Shown one piece after another: positions 1 to 8,395 of a stretch of DNA of 64,000 bases. Numbering within the stretch: the first letter of the stretch is position 1; every line of letters begins with the position of its first letter. The notes below the pieces were generated by a model, which was not told the DNA's origin, made no database searches, and saw nothing but the letters and a program-made list of their open reading frames with translations. Origin of the DNA: an uncultured Afifella sp. (lineage in GTDB: Bacteria; Pseudomonadota; Alphaproteobacteria; Rhizobiales; Afifellaceae); contig CAMYKZ010000002.1 of NCBI GenBank assembly GCA_947259045.1, positions 124,821 to 188,820 of the forward strand, written 5' to 3'. The position numbers and the translations under genes were made by a program.

Positions 1-1127
1 CGGTCGCGCGGATCACGGCCATAGGGAAACGTCGCACCGGCCGGGGTCAGCTTGACGCCGGCCTCGCCGGCCAGCCTCACCGTTTCGGCTGCGCAATTGT
101 CGGCAACATCGACGCTGACGAAATAACCGCCCTTCGGCGTGGTCCATGTCGCCAGGCCGCGGCCACCCAGATTGCGCGTCAGTGCGTCTTCGACGGCAGC
201 AAACTTCGGCGCAATCAGCGCAGCATGACGGTCCATCTGCGCTTTCAGGCCGTCAAGATCGCGGAAGAAGCGGACATGGCGCAGCTGGTTGATCTTGTCG
301 GGACCGATCGTGGCAAACGACATTTTGCGGGCAGCGTCGGCGATCGTACCAGGAGAGCCTGCCAACATTGCGATGCCGGAACCGGCATGAGTGATTTTCG
401 AAGTCGATCCGAACAGAACAGGCCTGTCGGGACAATCGGCCGCCTTGCAGGCGTCCAGGATGTTCTTCACCTGCGCCGGACCATCGCCCAGATGATGAAA
501 TGCATAGGCATTGTCCCACATGATCCTGAAATCGGGCGCAGCCGGTTGCAGCGCCGCCAGAGCATCGACAATGGCATCGGAATAGATCGCGCCTGTCGGA
601 TTGGAATATTTCGGCACACACCAGATACCTTTCACCGAAGCATCGGCGACGTGTTCGGCCACTGCCGTCATGTCGGGCCCGTCATCATTCATCGCCACCG
701 GGATCATCTCGATGCCGAGCTGTTCGCATATGGCAAAATGACGGTCATAACCCGGGACCGGACAGAGAAACCTGACCGTGCCCTGATCCTTCCAGGGGGC
801 CGCACCGCCCGGCAGGCCGAACAACATGGCGCCGGCGAGCGTGTCATACATCAGGCTGAGGCTGGAATTTCCGGCGGCGATGATCTCGTCTGGCCGCACA
901 GCCATGAAATCGGCAAAAAACTGCCGCGCTTCGGGAATTCCCGTTGCAATACCGTAATTGCGGTAGTCGGTCCCGTCCGCGCCGAATGTATCGCCCGGAC
1001 CGACAATCGTCAGCAGATCATTGCTGATGTCAAGCTGATCGGACGCCGGCTTGCCCCGCGTCATGTCTATCTGACGATTGCGGCGCCGGAGTTCGTCAAA
1101 GCGATTTTCCAGAATGTGCCTGTTCAA
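1..1127 (-). CDS. Class Ic (aspartate-type) PLP aminotransferase, C-terminus cut by window edge
   Basis: The reverse strand translates without interruption from about 1127 to base 1. Near the N-terminus is MTRGKPASDQLDISNDLL, then a GxxYRNYG segment, and GSTSKITHAGSGIAML, which carries the PLP lysine (SK). These match the Corynebacterium-type aspartate aminotransferase subgroup (Asp_aminotransf, sometimes called MocR-like/class Ic), which transfers amino groups between aspartate or similar donors and 2-oxo acids in the cytoplasm. I place the start at a TTG preceded by GGGAGA (6 bases upstream); an in-frame GTG near 1185 is the alternative. The 3' end lies outside the window. Substrate cannot be fixed from sequence. 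Confidence 0.85.
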   Translation of the reverse strand, partial: MNRHILENRFDELRRRNRQIDMTRGKPASDQLDISNDLLTIVGPGDTFGADGTDYRNYGIATGIPEARQFFADFMAVRPDEIIAAGNSSLSLMYDTLAGAMLFGLPGGAAPWKDQGTVRFLCPVPGYDRHFAICEQLGIEMIPVAMNDDGPDMTAVAEHVADASVKGIWCVPKYSNPTGAIYSDAIVDALAALQPAAPDFRIMWDNAYAFHHLGDGPAQVKNILDACKAADCPDRPVLFGSTSKITHAGSGIAMLAGSPGTIADAARKMSFATIGPDKINQLRHVRFFRDLDGLKAQMDRHAALIAPKFAAVEDALTRNLGGRGLATWTTPKGGYFVSVDVADNCAAETVRLAGEAGVKLTPAGATFPYGRDPRD

Positions 1128-1260
1128 ATCCGTCTCCCACTTCGCGCGAACGAACTTGCCATATGACGGCGCTTGTCTGCAAACCAACACAAGCGGACAT
1201 AGTGATTTTTTTATGACTCAACCCCTGTTATATGATCAGAATACCCTGTATTCATCAGGG

Positions 1261-2007
1261 ATGATGATGCGCGGTTTTGTTGCAACCTTGTTTTTGGTGA
1301 TGCTGGCCCAGCCGGTTTTGGCCCATTCCGCTTCAGCCCAGTCGTTCAATGGCGATGTTGACGTCGATCTTGAACTTGTTCTGGCCATCGATGCTTCCGG
1401 CTCGGTCGATCCGGGCGAATATCGTCTTCAGATGCAGGGCGTCGCCGATGCTTTCCGCGCACCGGGAGTGCTTGATGCAATCAGGGGCGGCAAGACCGGC
1501 AGGATTGCGGTCGCCATTGTGATCTGGGCCGACGCGACTGTGCCGAAATTCGAAACAGACTGGTTCTTGATCCAATCGGAAGCCGATGCGCTTGCATTCG
1601 CCGACATTGCCGGATCGCTGGAGCGCAATGTTGTCGGCGGAACCGGGCTGGGTGAAGGCATCGCTGCTGCCATGCGCAAATTCGACCGCAACGGTATTTC
1701 CGGTCTGCGGCAGGTGGTGGACGTATCGGGTGACGGTGAAGAAACGCCGCCGCGCGAGATCGTCGTGACGATGCCGGCGGCCCGTGCCATGGCTATGTCG
1801 CGCGGTGTGACGATCAACGGGCTGGCAATCCTGAACGAGGACGATCGGCTCGATGACTGGTATCGAAATCACGTTATTGCCGGACCGCAGAGTTTTGTCG
1901 TTGCGATCCGGAATTTCGACGACTTCGCCGATGCGATGGTCCGCAAACTGATCCGCGAAATTGAAGACCTACCGAAGTTGGGGCTGGCTGTGCCGACTTT
2001 GAAATAA
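1261..2007 (+). CDS. DUF1194 family secreted VWA-like protein
   Basis: About 248 residues from the ATG at 1261. The N-terminus MMMRGFVATLFLVMLAQPVLA is a clear Sec signal peptide, so I prefer this start; ATG 1213 and longer forms overlap the divergent aminotransferase. The mature protein begins with LELVLAIDASGSVD, a MIDAS-like DxSxS metal site of von Willebrand A folds, and has VDVSGDGEE and GLAIL further on, all typical of DUF1194. Members are periplasmic proteins of Hyphomicrobiales and Rhodobacterales with no established function. It stands alone, divergent from the aminotransferase and upstream of the ribonucleotide reductase. Confidence 0.88.
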   Translation: MMMRGFVATLFLVMLAQPVLAHSASAQSFNGDVDVDLELVLAIDASGSVDPGEYRLQMQGVADAFRAPGVLDAIRGGKTGRIAVAIVIWADATVPKFETDWFLIQSEADALAFADIAGSLERNVVGGTGLGEGIAAAMRKFDRNGISGLRQVVDVSGDGEETPPREIVVTMPAARAMAMSRGVTINGLAILNEDDRLDDWYRNHVIAGPQSFVVAIRNFDDFADAMVRKLIREIEDLPKLGLAVPTLK

Positions 2008-2206
2008 CAACAAATAACGGAAACAGAGTGGCAAGGCTGAGCATGAAGATTACCAAGACGAGAGACCGGAATCCCAATTCGGTAGCTTCCCCTGCGGCAA
2101 ACCTATTCGGTTGTATTCTCAAATATATTCAATCTAATATGATTTCAGGTTGTTCAGCGGCGGCGGTGGACAGCGTCTGTCACAGGGCGACGGGGCTGAA
2201 TACGGC

Positions 2207-5203
2207 ATGCAGGTAAACGCGTACTTTTGTAACAAACTCTCCTCTCCATATGATGAAATTGAATTCGTTTCCGTCCCGATCAAGATGCATAACGCAAACG
2301 GGACTGTTGCATTTTCATCTGACTGCGTAACCGTTCCGGCCACCTGGAGCGTGACGGCCGCGCAGATTCTGGCGCGCAAATATTGCCGGAAATCCGGTGT
2401 CCCAGCGGCGCTGAAGCGTGTTGCGGAAGACGGCGTGCCGGAATGGTTGTGGCGATCGGAACCCGATCGGGAAAAACTTTCAAGGATGCCGGATGAAGCC
2501 CGGTATGGGTCTGAGACCGATGCCCGGAATGTCTTCAACCGCCTCGCCGGAACCTGGACCTACTGGGGCTGGAAGGGCGGATATTTCGACACGGAGGCAG
2601 ATGCCGCCAATTTTTATGCGGAAATGATCCGGTTGCTGGCGCTGCAGATGTTTTCGCCAAACAGTCCTCAATGGTACAGCACCGGACTCCACTGGGCCTA
2701 TGGCATCCGGTCTTCGGCGGACGGCTATCATATCATATCCGATAACGGCGAGCCGGCGCCGGCTGAGACATCCGATAGCCACGCCTTTCTGCATTCCTGT
2801 TTTATTCAGGCGATCAACGACGATCTAATCGGCGACAATGGCGTGATGGACCTGATCACGGTTGAAGCGCGGATCGCCAAATCCGGAGCGGGCACCGGCG
2901 CCAACTTCTCCGCACTGCGCGGCTATGAGGAAACATTGTCTGCCGGGGGGCATGCATCGGGCCTGCTTGCTGCGTTAAAAGCATCGGACAAGGCTGCAAC
3001 GCTTGTCACCGCCAGGGGTTCGACGCGCCGGTCCTCAAAGATGGTGCTGGTCGATGCGGATCATCCGGAAATCGAAGACTTCGTTGAATGGAAAGTTCAC
3101 GAAGAACACAAGGTGGCCTCACTGGTCTGCGGGTCGGTCAACTGCAATCAGAAACTGAAAGCCATCTATCAAACCTGCAACGCAGCGGCGGCACAATCGC
3201 AGGCTCGAACCGAGGCGGAATTCCGGCAGGCCGTCGACGATGCCCGTCTGCACAAGATACCTGAGAACGCCATTGTCAACACAATCGAACTCGCCAGAAG
3301 CGGCGGCGGCTGGCAGGACTTTCTCAACTTTAACACCCATTGGGATTCCGACGCCTATCTGTCGGTTTCGGGCCAGAACTCGAACAATTCCGTCAAGGTG
3401 ACCAACGAATTCATGGATGCGGTGGAACGCGACACCGACTGGCAGCTGATCAACCGCAAAAACGGAACTGTCGCCAGGGCGATCAGTGCGCGGGCCCTGT
3501 GGGACAAGATCAGCTATGCGGCATGGGCTTCGGCCGATCCCGGCCTGCAATATGATGCCACGATCAATGAATGGCATACCTGCCCCATCACACAGCGGAT
3601 CAATGGCTCGAACTCCTGCTCGGAGTTCATGTTCCTCGATCAGACCGCAACCACCCTTGCTTCTATCAATCTCCGGCCCTTTGCGGCTGACGGCGAAGTG
3701 GATATTGCGGCCTTTTCCCAGACTGCGCGGCTGGTCAGCCTTATGCTTGAGATTTCGGTCTCCAGGGCGATATATCCGTCCCGCGAAATCGCTGAAAAGA
3801 CCTATGCTTTCAGGCCGCTTGGCCTCGGTTTTACCAATCTCGGCGGCATGTTGATGGCGGCCGGAATTGCCTACGACAGTGATGAAGGACGGGAAATATG
3901 TGCCGCCATATCAGCTTTGATGTCCGGTCTGGCCTATGCCACTTCAGCCGAAATTGCAGCCGATATCGGTGCTTTTGAGGGCTACCGCGCCAACAAGGAT
4001 GCAATGTTGCGGGTGATCCGCAATCATCGGCGGGCGGCGTTTGGATTTAAACAGGGATATGAGGAACTGACCATAATGCCGGTTCCGCTGACGGGCCGTT
4101 CCTGTCCGCAGCCGGCATTGGTTGCAGCAGCCCGGGCAGCATGGGATGAAGCGCTCAGTCTTGGTGAAAGACACGGCTATCGCAATGCACAGGCAACGAT
4201 GATCGCGCCGACCGGTACGATCAGCCTGATCATGGATTGCGATACGCTGGGCATCGAACCGGACTTTGCGCTGGTCAAATACAAGACACTGGCTGCCGGC
4301 GGGCATGTCAAGATTGTCAATCAGGTGCTGGTCGATGCCCTGAAGAGGCTGGGTTACGACGCCGGCCGGATCAACATGATCAAGGACTATATTCTGGGTA
4401 CGCCGCGGCTGAAACATGCGCCCTGTATCAACCGGGAATCGCTGCAGGCCAAAGGGTTTACCGATCAGATGATCGGCAATGCAGAGCGGGCGATCGCTCA
4501 GGCGACCGATCTTCGCGTGGCGCTCTCGCCGCACAACCTCGGCATAACCTTCTGCGAACGGGCTTTTGGCCTTTCCGCGGACGATCTCGGCGATGACGGT
4601 TTCGATCTGTTGTCATATCTCGGCTTCGAGGCTGCGGAAATCGATCGGGCCAACATCTATTGCTGCGGCCATCAGACTGCCGAAGGCGCACCCGGGCTGA
4701 GCCCGCGGCATTACGAGATCTTCGATTGTGCGGTATCCGGCGGCGCCGCCGGCACCCGGTCTCTATCGTCAGTGAGCCATCTGAAAATGATGGCGGCGGC
4801 ACAGCCGTACATTTCCGGCGGCATATCGAAGACCGTCAATCTGCCAAGGTCGGCCTCGATTGATGAGTGCCGCCAGGTCTTTCAGGCGGCACACAAACTG
4901 TGTCTCAAATCCGTTGCGCTTTACCGTGACGGCTCGAAGCTGTCACAGCCGCTCAATGCTGCACAGCCGGCCGGCGCGAACTTCAAACATGTCGAGCCCG
5001 ACGATTTTCTCGGGCAGGCAGAACAGCTGGTCTATGCAAAATTGGACACGGCAACGCAATTGCCGGCACATATTGATTTATTGGTCGGGGCGGTCGCTGT
5101 CGGGTTGAAAAGCGGCGCGGCGATCGACGATTTTTCAAGCCTTTTTGAGGCCGCTGCGGCGGCCAATCTGGACGTTCAGCTCATGGCGGATGCCACAGGT
5201 TAG
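2207..5203 (+). CDS. nrdJ: Vitamin B12-dependent (class II) ribonucleoside-diphosphate reductase, short form
   Basis: Reduces ribonucleotides to deoxyribonucleotides using adenosylcobalamin as radical source. Landmarks in order: SETDARNVFNRLAGTWTYWG, NSPQWYSTGLHWAYGI, CFIQAINDDLIGD, GSGTG-like KSGAGTGANFSAL, RRSSKMVLVDADHPEIEDF, the NxCxE finger loop in NSCSEFMF (thiyl cysteine and glutamate), RPLGLGFTNLGGML, and APTGTISLIMDCDTLGIEP. It is about 1000 residues, whereas the usual alphaproteobacterial NrdJ is about 1200-1250; after LYRDGSKLSQPLN only about 85 residues follow, and the terminal CxxC/CxxCG cysteine cluster is absent. Start ATG 2207 chosen because it aligns with the family; an upstream TTG (2150) extends the frame. 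It converges on the GGDEF-EAL gene with 3 bases between stops. Confidence 0.93.
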   Translation: MQVNAYFCNKLSSPYDEIEFVSVPIKMHNANGTVAFSSDCVTVPATWSVTAAQILARKYCRKSGVPAALKRVAEDGVPEWLWRSEPDREKLSRMPDEARYGSETDARNVFNRLAGTWTYWGWKGGYFDTEADAANFYAEMIRLLALQMFSPNSPQWYSTGLHWAYGIRSSADGYHIISDNGEPAPAETSDSHAFLHSCFIQAINDDLIGDNGVMDLITVEARIAKSGAGTGANFSALRGYEETLSAGGHASGLLAALKASDKAATLVTARGSTRRSSKMVLVDADHPEIEDFVEWKVHEEHKVASLVCGSVNCNQKLKAIYQTCNAAAAQSQARTEAEFRQAVDDARLHKIPENAIVNTIELARSGGGWQDFLNFNTHWDSDAYLSVSGQNSNNSVKVTNEFMDAVERDTDWQLINRKNGTVARAISARALWDKISYAAWASADPGLQYDATINEWHTCPITQRINGSNSCSEFMFLDQTATTLASINLRPFAADGEVDIAAFSQTARLVSLMLEISVSRAIYPSREIAEKTYAFRPLGLGFTNLGGMLMAAGIAYDSDEGREICAAISALMSGLAYATSAEIAADIGAFEGYRANKDAMLRVIRNHRRAAFGFKQGYEELTIMPVPLTGRSCPQPALVAAARAAWDEALSLGERHGYRNAQATMIAPTGTISLIMDCDTLGIEPDFALVKYKTLAAGGHVKIVNQVLVDALKRLGYDAGRINMIKDYILGTPRLKHAPCINRESLQAKGFTDQMIGNAERAIAQATDLRVALSPHNLGITFCERAFGLSADDLGDDGFDLLSYLGFEAAEIDRANIYCCGHQTAEGAPGLSPRHYEIFDCAVSGGAAGTRSLSSVSHLKMMAAAQPYISGGISKTVNLPRSASIDECRQVFQAAHKLCLKSVALYRDGSKLSQPLNAAQPAGANFKHVEPDDFLGQAEQLVYAKLDTATQLPAHIDLLVGAVAVGLKSGAAIDDFSSLFEAAAAANLDVQLMADATG

Positions 5204-5206
5204 GTG

Positions 5207-7294
5207 TTACTGTGCCGATGTCACCTTGCGTGGTCGCGATGTCGGCAATTTTACCAGATTGCCGGTGGCCTGGGTTTTCTGCCTGGCCAGCAAGGCTGCG
5301 AATTCATCGGGAGCGACAGCCGGGCTGAAAAGAAATCCCTGATACTCGCTGCAGCCTTGTGCCCGGAGCCAGTCCAGCTGTTCTTCCGTTTCGACGCCCT
5401 CGGCAACCGATTTCAGGTTCATCATCTTGCACATTGCGATAATCAGATGGGTAATCGCCGAATTATCCGGCAGGCTTGAAACGAAGAAACGGTCAATCTT
5501 CAGGCTTGAGATCGGATATTTCTGGATATAGGCGAGATTGGAATAACCGGTTCCGAAATCATCGATCGCGATTCCATATCCGATTTCCTTGAACGTTTCG
5601 AGATATTCGGTGATCGGTCCCTGTTCGTCCATCAAGATGGATTCGGTAATTTCGAATTCGATCATGCTCGGATCACAACCGGTATCGCGCGCCAGCGACA
5701 GGACCAGATCAATCAGTCGCGGTTCCCTGAATTGCCGGGGTGACATATTCAGGGACAGGCTCACCGGGAACCCTTTGCCGGCCAGTTCGCACTGCTTTTG
5801 GGCAACGGACGTTATCACCCATTCGCCAATTTCGCTGATGATCCCGATTTCTTCGCAGGTGGTGATAAACATTTGCGGATTCAGAAGGCCCTTTTCGGGA
5901 TGATGCCATCTGATCAGGGCCTCGGCTCCGGTGATCAATTCGGTCTGCACATCGATCTTGGGCTGATAGTAAAGTTCGAACTGCTCTTCCTTCATCGCCC
6001 GCCGCAGATCGGCCTCGAGCTCCAATCTGTCGTCGAGTTTGGACTGCAGCGAAACGGAGAAGAATTCGGCCCGGTTCTTGCCGGCTTCCTTTGCCGCGTA
6101 GAGCGCAAGATCCGCATTGATCATCAACGAGCTGAGGTCCTTGCCGTTCTTGGGATATTCGCTCATACCGATACTTGGTGTCACCCGCAGTTCGTTATTG
6201 TTGACCCAGATCTTGTCATCAAACAATTCCAGGACCCTGCATCCGATATGCCCCTGCACGGAATTTGCATCGTCTTCATCGACAAGAATGATAAACTCGT
6301 CACCGCCAAGCCGCGACACGATCGCATTTGATCCGGCTGCGGTTTGCAGCCGTCTGGCGACTTCGATCAGAAGTTCGTCACCTGCGGCATGTCCCAGCGT
6401 ATCATTGACTTCCTTGAACCGGTCCAGATCTAGCAGAAGCAATGTCATTGTCTTGCCGGCCTGCTTCGCATCGGCAAGGCGGTACGGGGCTTCTGTCTGG
6501 AGAAAATTCCGGTTTGGCAATCCGGTCAGGACATCATGGTCGGCAAGATAACGGACCCGCTCTTCCGATTGCTTCAGATCGGAAACATCGACTTCGCTGA
6601 ACAGGATCGCGCCGCCGCCAGTCACCGCATCACTACATTCGCGGGCTGTGATTTCATGCCAGCGCACGCCATTCTTCGTCCGGATACGCGCAGCCGCACG
6701 GCATTTGCCGTCGCGGCGCAGGCGCTGCATCAGGGCCCGATATTCGGACCGGTCGGCAAACCTGCATTCGGCATTCTGCCCTGTATCCGCATTGGATGCG
6801 CGCGCAGCCGGGTTCTGGTAAAGCGGTTTGCCATTGTCGGCATAGAGTGAAATCATCACCGTCGTGTGCAGCAGCGCCTCGGCGCTGCGCAGGGTCTCCG
6901 GCGTTTCGCCAAGCTCAGGCGATGCTTCACACAGCATGGCCATGCGCCCGTCATCAAGCCGGTATCCCTTGTATATCACACGTAATGTCGCCGGCTTGCC
7001 GTTTGGATAGAGTGTCCAGAGCTCGGTGAACGCCGCGTCGCCCTGTTCAAAATCTTCCTGATACTGCCGCAAACGCTGAGATACGCTGACGGACATATCC
7101 GCCTTCATATCGCGACTTGCGAGTTCCTCAATCGATTCCGCTGCCCAGACTTCAAGCGCCTTCGCATTGCCCCAGAGAACGCAGGAATTGTCGATGTCAA
7201 AAACCCACAAGGCAACATCAAGCCCGTCCAGAAAACGGTCTGCGATCTGTGTTTTTATTTTTATGCTGGATCCGTTTTCAGAAACTGAATTCAT
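5207..7294 (-). CDS. PAS-GGDEF-EAL c-di-GMP signalling protein
   Basis: A 695-residue cytoplasmic protein with no membrane segment. Residues about 15-115 and 130-235 look like two PAS sensor domains. The GGDEF domain (about 245-410) has LTGLPNRN, DLDRFKEVNDTLGH and an intact RLGGDEF. The EAL domain (about 425-670) has GAEALIRWHHP, EFEITES, DDFGTGYSNL, KIDRFFV and AEGVETEEQ, so all metal and catalytic positions I can recognise are kept. There is no RxxD inhibitory site five residues before GGDEF (AGSN instead). It could make or degrade c-di-GMP; the complete EAL set favours phosphodiesterase activity. It follows the GST gene by 43 bases on the same strand and may be co-transcribed. Confidence 0.93.
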   Translation of the reverse strand: MNSVSENGSSIKIKTQIADRFLDGLDVALWVFDIDNSCVLWGNAKALEVWAAESIEELASRDMKADMSVSVSQRLRQYQEDFEQGDAAFTELWTLYPNGKPATLRVIYKGYRLDDGRMAMLCEASPELGETPETLRSAEALLHTTVMISLYADNGKPLYQNPAARASNADTGQNAECRFADRSEYRALMQRLRRDGKCRAAARIRTKNGVRWHEITARECSDAVTGGGAILFSEVDVSDLKQSEERVRYLADHDVLTGLPNRNFLQTEAPYRLADAKQAGKTMTLLLLDLDRFKEVNDTLGHAAGDELLIEVARRLQTAAGSNAIVSRLGGDEFIILVDEDDANSVQGHIGCRVLELFDDKIWVNNNELRVTPSIGMSEYPKNGKDLSSLMINADLALYAAKEAGKNRAEFFSVSLQSKLDDRLELEADLRRAMKEEQFELYYQPKIDVQTELITGAEALIRWHHPEKGLLNPQMFITTCEEIGIISEIGEWVITSVAQKQCELAGKGFPVSLSLNMSPRQFREPRLIDLVLSLARDTGCDPSMIEFEITESILMDEQGPITEYLETFKEIGYGIAIDDFGTGYSNLAYIQKYPISSLKIDRFFVSSLPDNSAITHLIIAMCKMMNLKSVAEGVETEEQLDWLRAQGCSEYQGFLFSPAVAPDEFAALLARQKTQATGNLVKLPTSRPRKVTSAQ

Positions 7295-7337
7295 GATTTT
7301 CTAGACCGATCAGGAGTTGAGACAGGATGCGCAGCGT

Positions 7338-7958
7338 TCAGGCAGCCAGACTCAGCTCATTCATCGGGATGTAGCCGTCGGTTGCGGCGACACGGTTCAT
7401 CCAGGACAGCACCGCCGGATATTCGTCCAAGTCAAACCCGCCTTCGTCGGCAACATGCGTATAGCCGTAGACTGCGATGTCGGCGATCGAATATCCGACA
7501 CCGGAAATGAAATCATGGTGCTTGAGATGTTCGTTGAGCCGCGCAAGTCCTATGGCGCCTTTTTCCTGCCAACCGGCAATCTGGGTTTCCATTTCCGCGC
7601 GGCGTGACGGCACGATTGTGGTGAAGAACCGGGCCGGCGATATGTTCGGCTCCAGATGGGTTTGCTCATAAATCATCCACTGAACGGCGATGGCTTCTTC
7701 ATAGCTGGTTTTTGGAAACAGATATGTGCCTTTGGCCAGATACCAGATCATGGCATTTGATTCAGCAATGCCCCTGCCGTCCGCAAGACGCAGAAACGGC
7801 ACCGTACCATTCGGATTGACGGACAGGAATTCCGCCCCGCGGGTTTCCCCCTTCAAAACATCGATGAGGACCGTTTCATAGGCGATTCCCAACTGGTTCA
7901 TGGCAAGATGCGCTTTGAAGCAATTTCCCGACCCGATTGTTGCATAGAGCTTGTTCAT
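7338..7958 (-). CDS. Glutathione S-transferase family protein
   Basis: A 206-residue protein. The N-terminal thioredoxin-like half begins KLYATIGSGNCFKAHLAMNQLGIAYE and has NPNGTVPFLRL with the conserved cis-proline (VP) and AESNAMIWYLA, the usual glutathione gamma-Glu binding stretch. The C-terminal helical half includes SGVGYSIADIAVYGYTHVA, the N-capping box/hydrophobic staple of GSTs. It conjugates or otherwise uses glutathione in the cytoplasm; the substrate is unknown. The ATG is preceded by GGGAAG. It is the first gene of a probable pair with the GGDEF-EAL gene. Confidence 0.9.
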   Translation of the reverse strand: MNKLYATIGSGNCFKAHLAMNQLGIAYETVLIDVLKGETRGAEFLSVNPNGTVPFLRLADGRGIAESNAMIWYLAKGTYLFPKTSYEEAIAVQWMIYEQTHLEPNISPARFFTTIVPSRRAEMETQIAGWQEKGAIGLARLNEHLKHHDFISGVGYSIADIAVYGYTHVADEGGFDLDEYPAVLSWMNRVAATDGYIPMNELSLAA

Positions 7959-8395
7959 TTTTTCTTCCCAACATTAATGCAACCAACGGTGTCAGAAAAA
8001 AGCTAATAACCGTTTCAAATACACGGTTAACAGAGGATTGCCGTAACCATATTCGGCCAAAGAATCCCAATTTCCCGGGGTTTTCCCGTCTTCGAATATG
8101 AATAAATATGTCACCGCCGGTTGAATTATTTTTGATTCAACCCGCAATCCCGCTTTGCCCGGAAGAGGGTTAAGGAGGTTCCAGTACGGCAATCAGAGCA
8201 ATTGGATGGCGTCTCAGTCAGGCTTCAAAGGCGGAATTTTCATCCTTGTATTCGACCGTCTGTCGAGGTCGTGAAAAGCCCCCGACAGCATACAATTGGT
8301 CTGCGCGAATCCGGCTCACGCCCTTCGCGGATCGTTCACCAGCCGCGGCAGGGTTCCATAGGCAACCGACAACTGATCAGATCCCGAGCGGACGA
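7959..8395. other. 437-base intergenic region with an inverted repeat
   Basis: No convincing gene. It must contain the promoter of the GST gene and the 3' end of the ABC operon. An 8-bp inverted repeat GGTTGAAT/ATTCAACC (8119-8126 and 8135-8142, loop of 8) lies inside it. A perfect AAGGAGGT at 8172-8179 is not followed by a start codon at the right distance, so I do not call a gene from it. Confidence 0.5.

Noticed and set aside
225-1166. A 313-codon plus-strand open frame
   Set aside because: It is antisense to the aminotransferase, whose translation carries clear family motifs; the plus-strand product has no recognisable domain and odd composition.
8172-8179. Perfect AAGGAGGT suggesting a gene start
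   Set aside because: No start codon at a suitable distance and no protein-like frame downstream.
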